A DNA stretch of 64,000 bases, from positions 1-64,000 of the forward strand of contig WTPW01002577.1 in NCBI GenBank assembly GCA_009809945.1, in the 5' to 3' direction. This DNA is from Gigaspora margarita. Its lineage: Eukaryota > Glomeromycota > Glomeromycetes > Diversisporales > Gigasporaceae. A model generated the notes under the pieces. The model did not search any database and had not been told where the DNA came from. It saw only the letters and a list, made by a program, of their open reading frames with translations. The position numbers and the translations under genes are program-made. Positions 34,816-46,431 of the stretch are shown piece by piece; within the stretch, counting starts at the first letter, position 1; each line of letters opens with the position of its first letter.

Positions 34816-36224
34816 TACATGTTGCATCAATTAAAATTATTCATATAGTTAAATAATAACTTTTTATTTATATTCAGGTTAATGAGTTAAGATTTCTTGC
34901 GCATATTGGTTTTGAAATTTACAAACCTAAGATGTATAATCGGTACACTGTGTAATTAAAAGTGCCGTGGGTGAACAAAATTATAAATAAATTGATTCAT
35001 TTACCATTTGCTTCAATATAAATAAATTTTATTTTGGCTAAAAATTTTAGATAAAATGCAATTCTGCTAAATATTAAATAAAACATCATAACTTGCATTT
35101 TTAAAATTTTATTTTTAAAACTCTAAACGAAGGTTCTCAAAAACCACCTGTAAAAATATGATGATGCTTTTTTTATCTTAATTCTATGAATCTACAGGAT
35201 TAAAATAAAAAAATTTTTATCGAGTTTGAATAGGTGGTTGTTGAGAAATATTTGGTAAAAATTCAAACCAAAATTTAACCGCAGCTTTTTTTAACAAATA
35301 TATAAATTTTGAAAGAATATTACTCGACATCCGCTAATCAAATTCAATTAAAAGTTTTTTATTATAATTCTATAGATTTATAGATTAAATTAAAAAGAAT
35401 TTGATTAGGTGGATGTCGATTAATATTCGTTCAAAGTTTATGATCTGCTAAAAAAAAGCTGCAGCCAAATTTTGATTTAAATTTTAACAAATATTTTTCA
35501 TCAACCACCTATTCAAATTCAATAAATAGTTTTTATTTTAATTCAGTAGATTTACAAAATTAAACTAAAATAAATTTTTATCTCATTTGTAAAGGTAGTT
35601 GTTGAGAAATATTCGTTTAAAGTTTTAAAATAAAAAATTTTACGGTTTTTTTTCTAAGATATTGAATTTTTTTTTTAACTTTTACCTAAAATTTCTCAAA
35701 TGACCGTTAAGCCAAATTCAGTAAAACTTTTTATTTTTATTCTATGGGTTATTGAATTAAAAAATTTTTTTTTAGGGTAGTAAAAAATTTATTAGTGAAA
35801 TGATCATCGCTATGAGTATCACGTGACTGCGCAGAAATATTGGAATCACGAGTAAATCCATAAAAATTAACCAATCAAACGATAATATGCCGATCTTTTG
35901 TTTATCTTTTATTTCAAAGTATATAAGAATCAATTTTTACTATTTTACTTACTAATTACTTTTCCCCTATTATTTCCTTTATTATTTACTTCCCTTTTCT
36001 TTTTGATACTGCACTTTTTTTTTTGATACTGCGCTTCCTTTTCTGATACTACATTTTTTTTTATTACCCGTTTTTCTTATAGTCAGGTAGCAGATGTGTT
36101 GTAATTTTTGGAATATTTTAATGTTCTTTGAGAATACCCAACAAAGTTTTATACCTTGATTCCAATTATCCAAAGAACATTCAAGAATATTACAATATAT
36201 TCGTTATTGGCTATAAACGATTTT

Positions 36225-36630
36225 TTTTTTCATGTACCTTTCGAGCAGGTCACGTTTTGGCAACTTGAACTTTAAAGCATAAAACTGACAAGCGGCAGGG
36301 GTTATTTAATCAGTTTTTGCTCGAAGAACTGAGGTTTGATAAAATTCCCAGCTCACTTGAGTTTTCGCGAGTTCTTTGTCAAAACAATTTTTTTTTTCTC
36401 GTGTTCCTATCGAGCAGGTCACGTTTTCGTCAACATGAACGTTAAAGCAATAACTGACAAGTGGCAGGGGTTATCTAATCAGTTCTTGCTCGAGGAATCT
36501 GGCGTTTGATAAAATTCCCAGCTCACTTGAGTTTTTGCGAGTTCTTTGTCGAGGCATTTCCCTAGTCATAGGATACACCTCTACGCGGTGACTAGGACGA
36601 GTAAATTTTTTTTTTTGTTTTTTTTTTGTT
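36225..36630 (+). repeat. copy B of the 170-bp tandem / hairpin / T-tract block
   Basis: Same two units and terminal CCTAGTCA…TGACTAGG stem as at 24235-24625. Most differences between the copies lie outside the stem. See that entry for what it might be. Confidence 0.6.
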
Positions 36631-36990
36631 GAAACAAAGTATCCTAATAAAGAAAAATAAAGAAATATATATCGTTATTAAGTAATATATTAATGTTGTG
36701 AAATGTATAGAAAAATAATGTAAAAATTAGTTGTATTTTTAAAATCGAACTGATCTTTAAAATATTAAATAAATATGTTTGCGCAATAAACTATAAAATT
36801 TTATTAAACATATCAATTTGTATTTGTAATTTGTCTCCGACTTTAAGTGTTTAACTGACTACGAAAATCATTATACAAACATATCATGCATATTCTGGGT
36901 AAATTAGATATACTAAAGATAAATTTTAATTAACAATGATTTATGCATAGTGAAAATGAAACGAATGCGCTTCCAACTGAGATTGACCAT

Positions 36991-38160
36991 AAACAGTTGA
37001 TTTATTTGTTTTTATCGGTCATGTTGTTTACTGAAATACAAAGTAGAAAAAAAAATTAGACGAAGGAGCGTTTATTGGACACGAGTAATCGTGCAAATGT
37101 AATTTATTCCGTGTATTTCGAGAGATGGTTCTAAATAAGGTTAGGAATGGGTTCTGACGTTATGGTCATCTATTCTGTTATTGTTGACTATGGTTGATTT
37201 TCAATATATGGCACTACTAAACAGTAGGTTAAAAGTCTATGATCAATACGGTTATAACTATAGATGGGGTAAAATTCCCTTTCTTAATGCAGTAGTTGAA
37301 TTGTTGAATTGGTTAATGTTGAAATTGGTAGAAATTGATGAAATTAGTCTTTCAAATAAAAAAATCACAATTTATTAATTTAGGAGGTTAAACATTTAAA
37401 ATTTGAAATGAATTTCCTCCATCTATAGTTATAACCATGGTAATAACCTAACTGGACTCACCCCTAAAAAAGATGTCGCGAAATGCCACAAATCTCATAA
37501 TATTTTACACTTATTACAGTTACAATACAGCTTAAAATATTGTATAAATTTCATGTTCTAATTTATGTTCATTATACTTATGGATATTGGTTAAAATTTT
37601 ATTTGCACTATGATTTCTATAATTTCAAATTAATCTATGTGAAGCAAATAAAATTCATGTGTACAATGAACTTAATCGCATGATTGTATACACTATCGAT
37701 TATCAAAATTATGTCATAGTATTCCATAAAAAAAAGTTACATCACTGGACTGTATTTAAGTTTAAAATGCAGCTTTGACGAATTATTAATATGCAACATA
37801 TAATATCAAAACGAAATTCTTTGGCGAAATACTCAAGTAATTTAAAAGTTGTCGAACATTTTAAAACCCAATTTTTTTTTTTTAAAAAAAAAAAAAAAAA
37901 GTAGCATGATAAGTGCATTGAAACATGCATGAATAAATTCAAACGATAATATGATAAATATAATGCGGCCTTTTTCTTTTTATAAACACAGATAATGTAG
38001 CAAATAATCTGAGTATCTTATAATATTTACATTTATCATCCTACTTATTTTCGAATTGCGCCACTTATACTGTATGTTAATTTTGAAACCATTACCCAGC
38101 ACAATCAGTAAGATTTTGAACATAAACAATATAAATCTACATATAAGAAAAAAAAAATCC
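36991..38160. other. intergenic with one 18-bp inverted repeat
   Basis: GGTTATAACTATAGATGG (37248-37265) is exactly inverted at 37419-37436, bracketing a 65-codon frame of no recognisable family. The rest is AT-rich and without support for a gene. Confidence 0.45.
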
Positions 38161-38174
38161 TTTTCTTTTCTAAT

Positions 38175-38300
38175 CAGGCATTTTGTCTTTTGATTGGATG
38201 TCCTTTAAGGTCATATGTCTAGCATATGGTTATTCTAAATGTAAACTGTAATCAGGCATTTTGTTTATTGATTGGATGCTCTTTAAAATATGTCTAGTAC
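38175..38300 (+). repeat. ~75-bp tandem duplication
   Basis: AATCAGGCATTTTGT(CT/TTA)TTGATTGGATG(T/C)(C/T)CTTTAA…ATGTCTAG occurs twice, separated by GTTATTCTAAATGTAAACTGT. No gene. Confidence 0.65.
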
Positions 38301-38670
38301 ATACCGATACATATTGTGCCTGAAAATTGCAACTTCAGGCAAGTGTTAACTTGCTTAAAGTGCAAAAGGATCTATTTCAGGGGTTAATTCCGGTCAACTA
38401 TTTTTGTAATTGATAGTGCTTCTCACTTCCATTGTTAAATTCATAACGATAACGATAAAACATTGATACTTACCTTCTATTAATTGTATTGCCACAGCCA
38501 TGTTAAAATTTTACCTTAGTAGTATTAAGTACTGTTAGGGGGCTTAATTGATGTAACTATGTGTATGTCGTGACTAAAGTTGATACCCGACTGAAGTACA
38601 CCTGTCTAAAATTGCTAACTAATGTGTGCGAGATGATCTAATCGAAAAGCATTGCATGCATGTTATATAT

Positions 38671-38883
38671 TGTCGTGGCTGAAGCTGGAAATTTTAATTA
38701 TTTTAATATGAAAATTTAAAAAATTTTAGGGCCTTTTGTTAGGGGGGTTTTTTTTAGGGTTAGGTTAGGGTTTAGGGTTAGTTTTAATAATAAAAGAGTA
38801 TAAGTGGATTTTAGTAGGGTTTATATTTTTAAATCAAGGTCCCTAATTTCCAGCTTTAGCCATTTCCAGCTTCAGCCGCGACA
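38671..38883. mobile_element. MITE family M3, copy 2, with telomere-like interior
   Basis: TGTCGTGGCTGAAGCTGG… and reversed TGTCGCGGCTGAAGCTGG. The interior reads TTTTTAGGGTTAGGTTAGGG then TTTAGGGTTAG, resembling TTAGGG telomere repeats; copy 1 has only decayed CCCTAA words. Non-coding. Confidence 0.8.
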
Positions 38884-41289
38884 TATATTATTTTAGATGT
38901 ATCAGTCTTTATTAAACACACATCAGTGCGATTGATGTAGCTCCCAGAAATAGCAATAATATAATTGCGCCATGTAGTGCCGTCATCGGCTGAATTTGCA
39001 ATGCGTAGCATCAGCCGGTGGTTTGCCACACAGCATAAAAAGGGTCGGCCTTAATGAGAAATTTAAGCTACCACAAAATGGTATGATTCATGTAGATCTA
39101 TGCAAATTCCATGGGTGGAGGGTTCGGGTGTGAATCTTGCTTCGAGCGGAGATGGTTGCTGTTTTGTTTGCCACATGTGTCTTCTTCTACTTGTTTTTGA
39201 CAATGAAGATATCATTAGTACATTATCTAATCACGATTCTAAATTAGGCAGTTAATTAATTCTACTTAACTGACTTCATGTGCACTCTCCACAGCGTTTA
39301 TCTATAGTTATAGTATTCCCAATCAGGGCTAATGGCTGTATTATGGTCTATTCAGGCTATTCAGATTACTTCCAGAATATCTACTTAGCCATCTTTTCGA
39401 TCTGTTGACTTACGTACGTCAACTTGAATTCAAGGTGGTATTAACCAATTTCACCGACAACTATTTCGCCAACATAATTTAAATTAGGGTTGACTCGCCT
39501 TATAGTGAACGTTGGCTAGACTTTGTCGGCGAAATGGCTATCAACGAAATTATTGTCGTCGAATTCTACCAGAACCCTCAAATTTAGATAATTAAAGATT
39601 AATGCTAAATTGAGTTCCGACTATATTATATTTTCTATCCCAATATGCATATTGGAGCCGGAAAATGTGACCCACAATCTCAAATATTTAAACAAATCCA
39701 GACAAATCCAAAATTTTTTTTGATTTCTAACAATATAATATCAATAATAAGCTCCATTAAAATTCCAAAACTTTATAATGGAGTTCGTTTCATAGTTTAT
39801 TGTGTTCTAGCAAAAGATGCTAAGTCATGTAAATAAATTCATTTTAGAATAAAATCAAAAGTTCGTTTAGCTATTTAGATCAAACTCCTTTGCAAATATC
39901 ACCAATTATTTAAGAAATTGTTTATGACAACTATTATTCGGTCCTTTTCGTGTAAATAATAAAGAATATTTTCGTAAACAAATTATGCAACTTGCAGAAA
40001 TTCACGCTTTACTTCCAAAATATTACCAAATTATGTGTTAGATTTTGAGTCCAAACATCATTTAAATTTATAACCATATTCTACTTTTTTATGATAGATA
40101 CAAATTACATAATTTAATGTTTGCTAAATGCCGAAAATTAAATTTACGTAAAGTACTCATTTAATTTTATATAATGACGTTATGTTTCCTTCCGTCATCT
40201 AATTAATAATTCAAATAGCGATCTATGTCGATGTTTAAACATTGCCCTACTTCGCGCAATAACTAAACTATGGCTAAATTAGACTCTGTAATATTTTGTC
40301 ATGGATTATGAGCAATAAGATGGATAAAAGAGTTACAAAAGAAAACACAAACAAAGAATATTAAAACTGTATATACATCTTACTATGTCTAATCTCTTGA
40401 TATCTTTGATTTTGGTTGCACTGAGCTCTTTGTTATCAATAGCAGCAATTATAATCAACTTTTTTTTTACTTAGCATAAATAGATAACTTTTTTTCAACA
40501 AAAAGTTGGGACAATAAATTGCATTCAAAATTAGAGTTATGTACGTGTCTGCATTTTAATGTAAGCTAAATCATTGAACTCCAGTGGATACAAATTTGAA
40601 TTACTGTCAGTTAAAATTATTTAAATTAAATTATTAAAATACAATTATAAAAATTAACAATAAAAATTTATAAATAATTTGCTATTGATTATAAAACCCT
40701 ACATCCTTACTATAGAAACTATTACGGCTTACATGTAATTAATTATGACATAAGCTTTAGCTAGTTAGGTCTTAAAACGTAATAATTTCTACTACATCTT
40801 TAATATCTATACAAACGGTACATTTATAGGTTCGATTCGCATTTAACAGACATATTAGAATTTTGGAATTGACTCGGAAATCGATTCATACCATTTGTGT
40901 AGAGATACAGAATTTTGAAAACAATGATAATGTTATTAACAATTGAATTATTTAACTCGATTAAAATAGACTTAACAGCTGGAACAAATAGAGTCTTAAA
41001 TAAATTATCAAAAACTCAAAAATGTTTAGACAAAATTATAATACTTTACGTTTAAAGAAATAATATAAAAAACCAATAGTCTTATCTAATACATAATAAC
41101 TTGGATAGGTTTATCATAATTTGAATGCAATAACTTATTTTGTGGACCGAGTTATAAGGACGAAGATTAAATTCGATTAATAATAAACGATAATCAATCT
41201 TAAATGAATACACAACTATATTCTGTCGTGAACAAACCAGACTATTCTTATACTTCTGTCAGTAATTCGCATATCTTTAAGCCCATCCA
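38884..41289. other. gene-poor interval with small relics
   Basis: 38930-39200 is less AT-rich than its surroundings but gives no recognisable product. 39440-39570 holds diverged (G)TCGGCGAAAT words related to the 6739 array. 39941-40042 reads GPFRVNNKEYFRKQIMQLAEIHALLPKYYQIMC without interruption and looks like a coding scrap of unknown family. The remainder is AT-rich with no gene supported. Confidence 0.45.
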
Positions 41290-42059
41290 TTTAAATCTAC
41301 AGTATTTTAATTCGTCTTTAACATTCCATTTACAATTCTGAATTTTTCATAGATAAATTAATGATTTTAAAATTTTTTAAATAATCATATTAATATATTT
41401 CTCCATATTATATTAAATATATTAATTTATCAAACAATCTATTTAATCAAAAATAATCTATTGCTACGTACAGCACATAATCAAAGGATATCTATTCTTT
41501 ACGTCCCAGTTATGGTTGTGCTATATGTTATTTCATGTTCTAATGTCCACACCTTTAATCGAAACCATGTGGCTTAAATCATTAGTAAATATCTAGCCAC
41601 TCGAAGATTGTAAAGAGCATATGAGGACCCATGGCAAAAGGTGCAGTGGGCCAAAAATTTTGATTCCATAATTTTATAAATATTAAATGCCCTTTACTCT
41701 AATTCTTTAAGAAATTGCATTTTTTTAAAAAAAAAATTTAAGATAAATCAAATTTGCAAGAAGTTATTTTCATATTTGAAAAAAAAAAAATAAAATAAGA
41801 AGCATTAAATATGATATATGCGTTAGTTTGTTTATTGTTCATTTGACCTTGTATTTTGATAAACACAAGCCTCAAGTAGACAAATTGTTTCATTCGTTAG
41901 TCTATTGGGAACTACCTCTTATTAAAACGATTAGAAAGCTCAACCGTAACATTTTTAAAAATAAATACTTTTTTTTTTTTAAAAAAAAAAAATTTGATTA
42001 ATCTCTTTAAAATATGTCTAGCTAATAATTATATAATAAGAAAAACAATTATTAGCAAA

Positions 42060-43625
42060 ATGATTTCATATTTGTACAATATATTTCTTTTTATAGTAAC
42101 TATTTATGCATCACAATTCCCTCTTCCGATTAGTAAATGTCCAGAAGAAGATTCTCTTAGAAATTGTCTTGATCAATATCAGTTTAAAGGACCTGTCTAT
42201 TTTCGAGATAACTTTTCTGCTTATAATAAAGATATTGAATTTGAATTTAGTTGGCTAGTTATTTATTTTCCAATAGCATTTATTCATCCGTTAGATGAAT
42301 TTGATGTTCAAAGTGCTATTCAATGTGCTGCAGAATTAAATATTCCTACTGTTGCAAGATCAGGTGGTCACTCTTATGAAGGGTATTCGTTGGGTGGTAA
42401 AGATTGTTCTTTAGTAATTAGTCTTGTAAACTTTAATAACATTACCATTGATACAATCTCTCAAACTGCTGTAATCGGAACTGGAATCTCATTACAACCA
42501 TTATATTACAAAGTGCAAGAGCATATGTTTGCATTTCCAGGTGGAACTTGCCCTAATGTTGGAGTTGGTGGACTTATGATGGGTGGTGTGAGCATTATTT
42601 AAAAATTTTTGTGTACTTTCTATATTTTACCAATAAAAACTATAATATTAACAAAATTTTTTTAATAGGGTATGGGATTTCTCAGTCATAGATTTGGAAT
42701 GTCGTCAGATAATATTCTTGATGCGCAAATTGTTTTAGCAAATGGGACAGTGGTCTACAGCGCTAAAAAATATCCTGAACTCCTCTGGGCTATTCGAGGT
42801 GCAGGAAATGCTGGATATGGTATTATTACAGCTTTAACCCTCAGGATATATCCTATCCCGAAGATCGTAACTCGTTTATCTATTGAATATGATTTTGATC
42901 AGACTCCATTACTATTCTCAGTACTAGATCAACTAGGACCTAATTTTCATCAAAATTTAACTACTTACATTTTAATAAATTCTGATTCTGGTCCTTCAAC
43001 AAATATTGATTGTATTTATCTAGGATCTGCCGATGAATTGCGACACCATGTTGACGTTCAAGAATTTATTAAATTAAGTAAACCTAAAAATGTAACATAT
43101 ATTGAAAATGATTTATATCATATAGAAGTGACTGGAGAATTATTGGCTCATGGTTATTTTAAATCATTAACTTTTTTCTTTGATCAGAAAGGGATACCTT
43201 ATGAAGGAATTAAGTATTTGATGAAGTTTATGAAAAGTTTTAAATGTGTAGTACACTCTGAGACACTGCTAATTGCTGGTGGAAAAATTAATGAAATAAG
43301 GCGTAATGAAACAGCATTTGTTCACAGAGGTTTTAAGTATCATATAGCTATGTTTGCGCATTTTCCCGATGCGCACTCTGAAGAAACTGAAGAGTGTTTT
43401 CAAGAATTGGAAAACTTTTCCCAACATGTTCTTCAAAATTATGCTAGTTATGAATGTTATCAAAATTTAGTTGACAGACAATTGGATAATTGGCAATGTA
43501 GATATTATGTTGAAAATTTTGAAAGACTAGTGGAAATTAAACAGAAATATGATCCTTACAATTTATTCCGTTGGAATCAAAGTATACCTACTACTACTAA
43601 TATTTCTTGTAATGTTTTAGATTAG
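42060..43625 (+). CDS. secreted berberine-bridge-enzyme-like FAD-linked oxidase
   Basis: Exon 1 42060-42587, GT-AG intron 42588-42668 (81 bp, phase 0), exon 2 42669-43625; 494 residues, normal for the family. Residues 1-17 (MISYLYNIFLFIVTIYA) form a signal peptide. The FAD-binding part has PTVARSGGHSYEGYSLGG with His104 and AFPGGTCPNVGVGG with Cys164, the two residues that in this family attach FAD covalently. GFLSHRFGMSSDNILDA and the C-terminal 'VEIKQKYDPYNLFRWNQSIP' complete the fold. Family members oxidise sugars, alkaloids or phenolics with O2; the substrate is not evident. I chose the ATG at 42060 because upstream in-frame codons have no ATG and this start gives the signal peptide. The inverted copy at 19377-20944 is a pseudogene. 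Confidence 0.93.
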
Positions 43626-44893
43626 AGATGGGTTTCATGCGTCGCATAATTGCATTAAAGTTTTACATATATAATGTATACTGTAGTATGTAATTTTGTT
43701 TTGTATTAAGATAAAACATTGATTCAAATGAATAAGAATTTTATAAAATTTATCAAATCTATACTAATATTTTGACATTGTCACGGTTTGTCTGTTCGTT
43801 TCCCATAATTATCATTAATAGTACTATAAAGAATTTCTCACTAACTGTTACAATGGCTTGGTTTTGTCATGTCGGTGGAAATTTGTGCCGTATTAACGGC
43901 AAAGATGATTCGTATCACATTTATATACAGCATAGGTTAACATCGTGTATGCCTTTATATCACGGATTAATTGAGGTTGTAGATGATGATATATTTACGA
44001 TTGATTATATTTAAGCTACAACCATACTAAAATGTATTTTTGTTAAATGACGAAAAAAATTTCTCATTACATATTAGTCTGACGAGACCTTTGACGGAAC
44101 TTTTTTACGATTAAATTGTACAGATAAATTGTACAGATAAATCTATTATTTCTTGCAAGAGAAGTCGTATGTGCAAAACAAGTTCATAGAATGATTAATT
44201 TTTAGATTACATTACATGAAATCTATATCCGACAATTTTTTTTTATTATGCCACGCAAAGTTAATTTTTCGGTTTGCATAACCCGCGACAAAAATTTTTC
44301 CAAATTTTTTTTTTATTTTTTTAAAAAAAAAAAATCATATTGTGCAATTATTCCATTTTTGCCATTTAATTATTTTCTCCAGTGTCACCCGAAGGTGACC
44401 TTAATTTTCCGGAATTATCGAACATGAACTTATTAATTTCTAGTAGATTAAAAAAAAAAACCGACCCGCCGAATGGAATTTTGGAACACCAAGTTATGTA
44501 AAACGAAAAATCAACTTTGCGTAGCCTAATTTCAGGTCACTATAACCTTTCAATACTTTCTTTAATTCAAATGACTAATTGACTCTCTTTTCTTACAGTT
44601 TTCTTATTTATATCCCTACGCTATTTAATTACGTTACATGACTATTGTTCTACTATACGATTACTTATTCCTGTAACACTTATTACGGGTTTATATTCTT
44701 TTACTATCGTACTCTGCAATTAATTTAACCAACTCCACATCAATGGTCACGGTATCCACCATGTCCGACGTAATTCTGGTCGATCATTTCAACACGACTC
44801 GTTTGGAAGCACAATCCTTTCCCTACATTTCTTACATCAGTATATACTTCATTATCAATTAGCATTCCCCTTACTATGGTTGGTCATTTTGTG
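43626..44893. other. downstream flank of the oxidase, mirrored at 15649-19376
   Basis: Non-coding in both arms. Holds the pre-insertion site of the left-arm hAT-like element (around 43925-43940) and a copy of the CACGCAAAGTTAATTTTTCG-ended element (about 44240-44530). Confidence 0.55.
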
Positions 44894-45254
44894 CGGTGTA
44901 TAAAATCTATGTGCACAATGTGCTCATTAAGGTTGCTGGCCGTAAGTAATAATTACGGACATTACGGATTACAACCTGGGTTGCAACCTTAATTACAACC
45001 AATGCCCAAAGTTGTAATGTGCCGTATTGCTGTAAAATGCCGTAATAGTTGTAATTGCTACAATAGTTGTAATTGCCGTAATGGGTTGTAAGTGCCGTAA
45101 TAGGGTGTAAGTGTCGTAATAGGTTGTAAGTGCATAAATATTTGCAATAATCCGGTTGGCTTACCAGTATTTCCCAATAAACACAGTGATCTTGTTTCTT
45201 GTTTGGCTTATTTCTAACAAGGCATAGTTCAATTTGTTTAATATTAGACTTCTT

Positions 45255-45690
45255 GCACCATACGTTGGGGGTGCGATATTATGATATGCATATAATAGAG
45301 CCTAAAAATTTTTCGAAATTCGATAAAAGTATATGTGAACTTCGGATTTTTACTATTTTTGAAAAATATGATTTTTGGATTCCTCTTAGCATGCTCTATA
45401 ACGCTACAGAGCCATTTTTTCATTTTTATTAACACAAACTGGGTTTTCTCGCTTTAAATCATGTAAAATTAAAATGGCTCTGTGGCGTTGTAGAGCATAT
45501 CAAGAGGAATTCAAACGTTATATTTTTATCTGCATACATGCACTAGTTCAAAAGTAGTAGGAATTCGAAGTTCACGTATTTTTCTATTTGAAATTCAGGT
45601 TTTAAAAAAATTGATTATATGACTATGCATAAATTTGATTTCATAGCATATCGAACACCCCAACCATACGTATCCATTAGTGCTCAATAT
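45255..45690. mobile_element. foldback element inside the hAT transposon
   Basis: Inverted arms meet around 45445: TTTGGATTCCTCTTAGCATG… pairs with …CATATCAAGAGGAATTCAAA, and GCTCTATAACGCTACAGAGC pairs with GCTCTGTGGCGTTGTAGAGC. Outer ends include CCATACGTTGGGGGTGCGATA and its mirror. No coding capacity; the frames predicted here on both strands are by-products of the palindrome. Confidence 0.72.
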
Positions 45691-46431
45691 TGATGGATAT
45701 TAGAAAGTTGTAAATTATCTTCACGTTACATTACTATTGGAAAAAATCGATCATCAAAATATTTTAAGACAGAGGTATCTAAAATAGATTAAGACAATGA
45801 TTCTCAGAATTTCATGGAAGAAAAGTAATAAATAAATTATACGCCAATGGTGCCCTACAGCAACTGTGGGGATTTTTTTTTATAAAAAATTAGTAATTAG
45901 GTACGTATATGTAAATTTATGATAACTTTTAAGTAATTATGTTGATCAAACCGGGTTTTAATAATATTTGGAAAACCTTTAATGTGTGAAATTAAGAATT
46001 TGTAACCGGATAATTCAAGATTTTTTGCATTAAACTGGATTAAAATGTTGTATAATTAATGCATACGCTATATGTTCCATGGTAGAGTATTCTGACTTAT
46101 ACGACTTTTAGAGATTTTTTACAATAAAATTGCGTAAGTTTGGATACTATTCCATGGAACTTGCAAAGATTAAAATTTTACAAATTCTGATCTAACCAAT
46201 TTAGTGATATTATTATTTTGAAGTTAGTTTGCGTAAAAGTTACATATGGTTCATGATACTTCTGTAAAATAGAACGCATTCTTTTATATTTTTTAAAAAA
46301 GTACAAAGAACGTCCCGTATCTCAAACCAGTTATTACCAATTTGTAGAATAATCTACATAATAATAAACGTTTTGTTATAAATTCTTTAGAAGTTCATTG
46401 ACAAATTTTTAAATTGATTAAACATTCTAAA

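Larger units (their letters stand above)
31640..35852 (+). mobile_element. Mutator-like (MULE) element
   Basis: Subterminal inverted repeats TTTCTGCGCAGTCACGTGAT occur at 31679-31699 and, reversed, at about 35818-35838. The interior codes for a MULE transposase relic with SWIM finger. Copy A of the segmental duplication lacks all of this. Two smaller elements (33260-33504, 34561-34815) are nested inside. The right third (34820-35800) holds many diverged inverted copies of CAAATTCAAT…AAGTTTTT…ATTCTATAGATT arms without a gene. Exact ends and target duplication could not be fixed. Confidence 0.8.
30070..36990. repeat. direct segmental duplication, copy B
   Basis: Same order as copy A, but with a 214-bp MITE (30491-30704) and about 4.2 kb (about 31640-35852) inserted. 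A ~150-bp stretch of copy A (about 22970-23120) is missing here. The copy ends at about 36990, just after GCGCTTCCAACTGAGATTGACC. Confidence 0.9.
41290..44893. repeat. right arm of the large inverted duplication
   Basis: Reverse-complement partner of 15649-22150 without the two later insertions there. The arm continues at 51251-51355 after the 44894-51242 insertion complex. It contains the intact oxidase gene. Confidence 0.9.

Noticed and set aside
38740-38775. telomere or internal telomeric sequence
   Set aside because: Only about three to four degenerate TTAGGG units, bounded by the ends of a MITE.
41994-42059. upstream extension of the oxidase start
   Set aside because: The extra codons begin with TTG rather than ATG and would place charged residues ahead of the signal peptide.
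45199-45435. overlapping frames on both strands
   Set aside because: Both arise from a foldback element; such palindromes give mirror-image frames.
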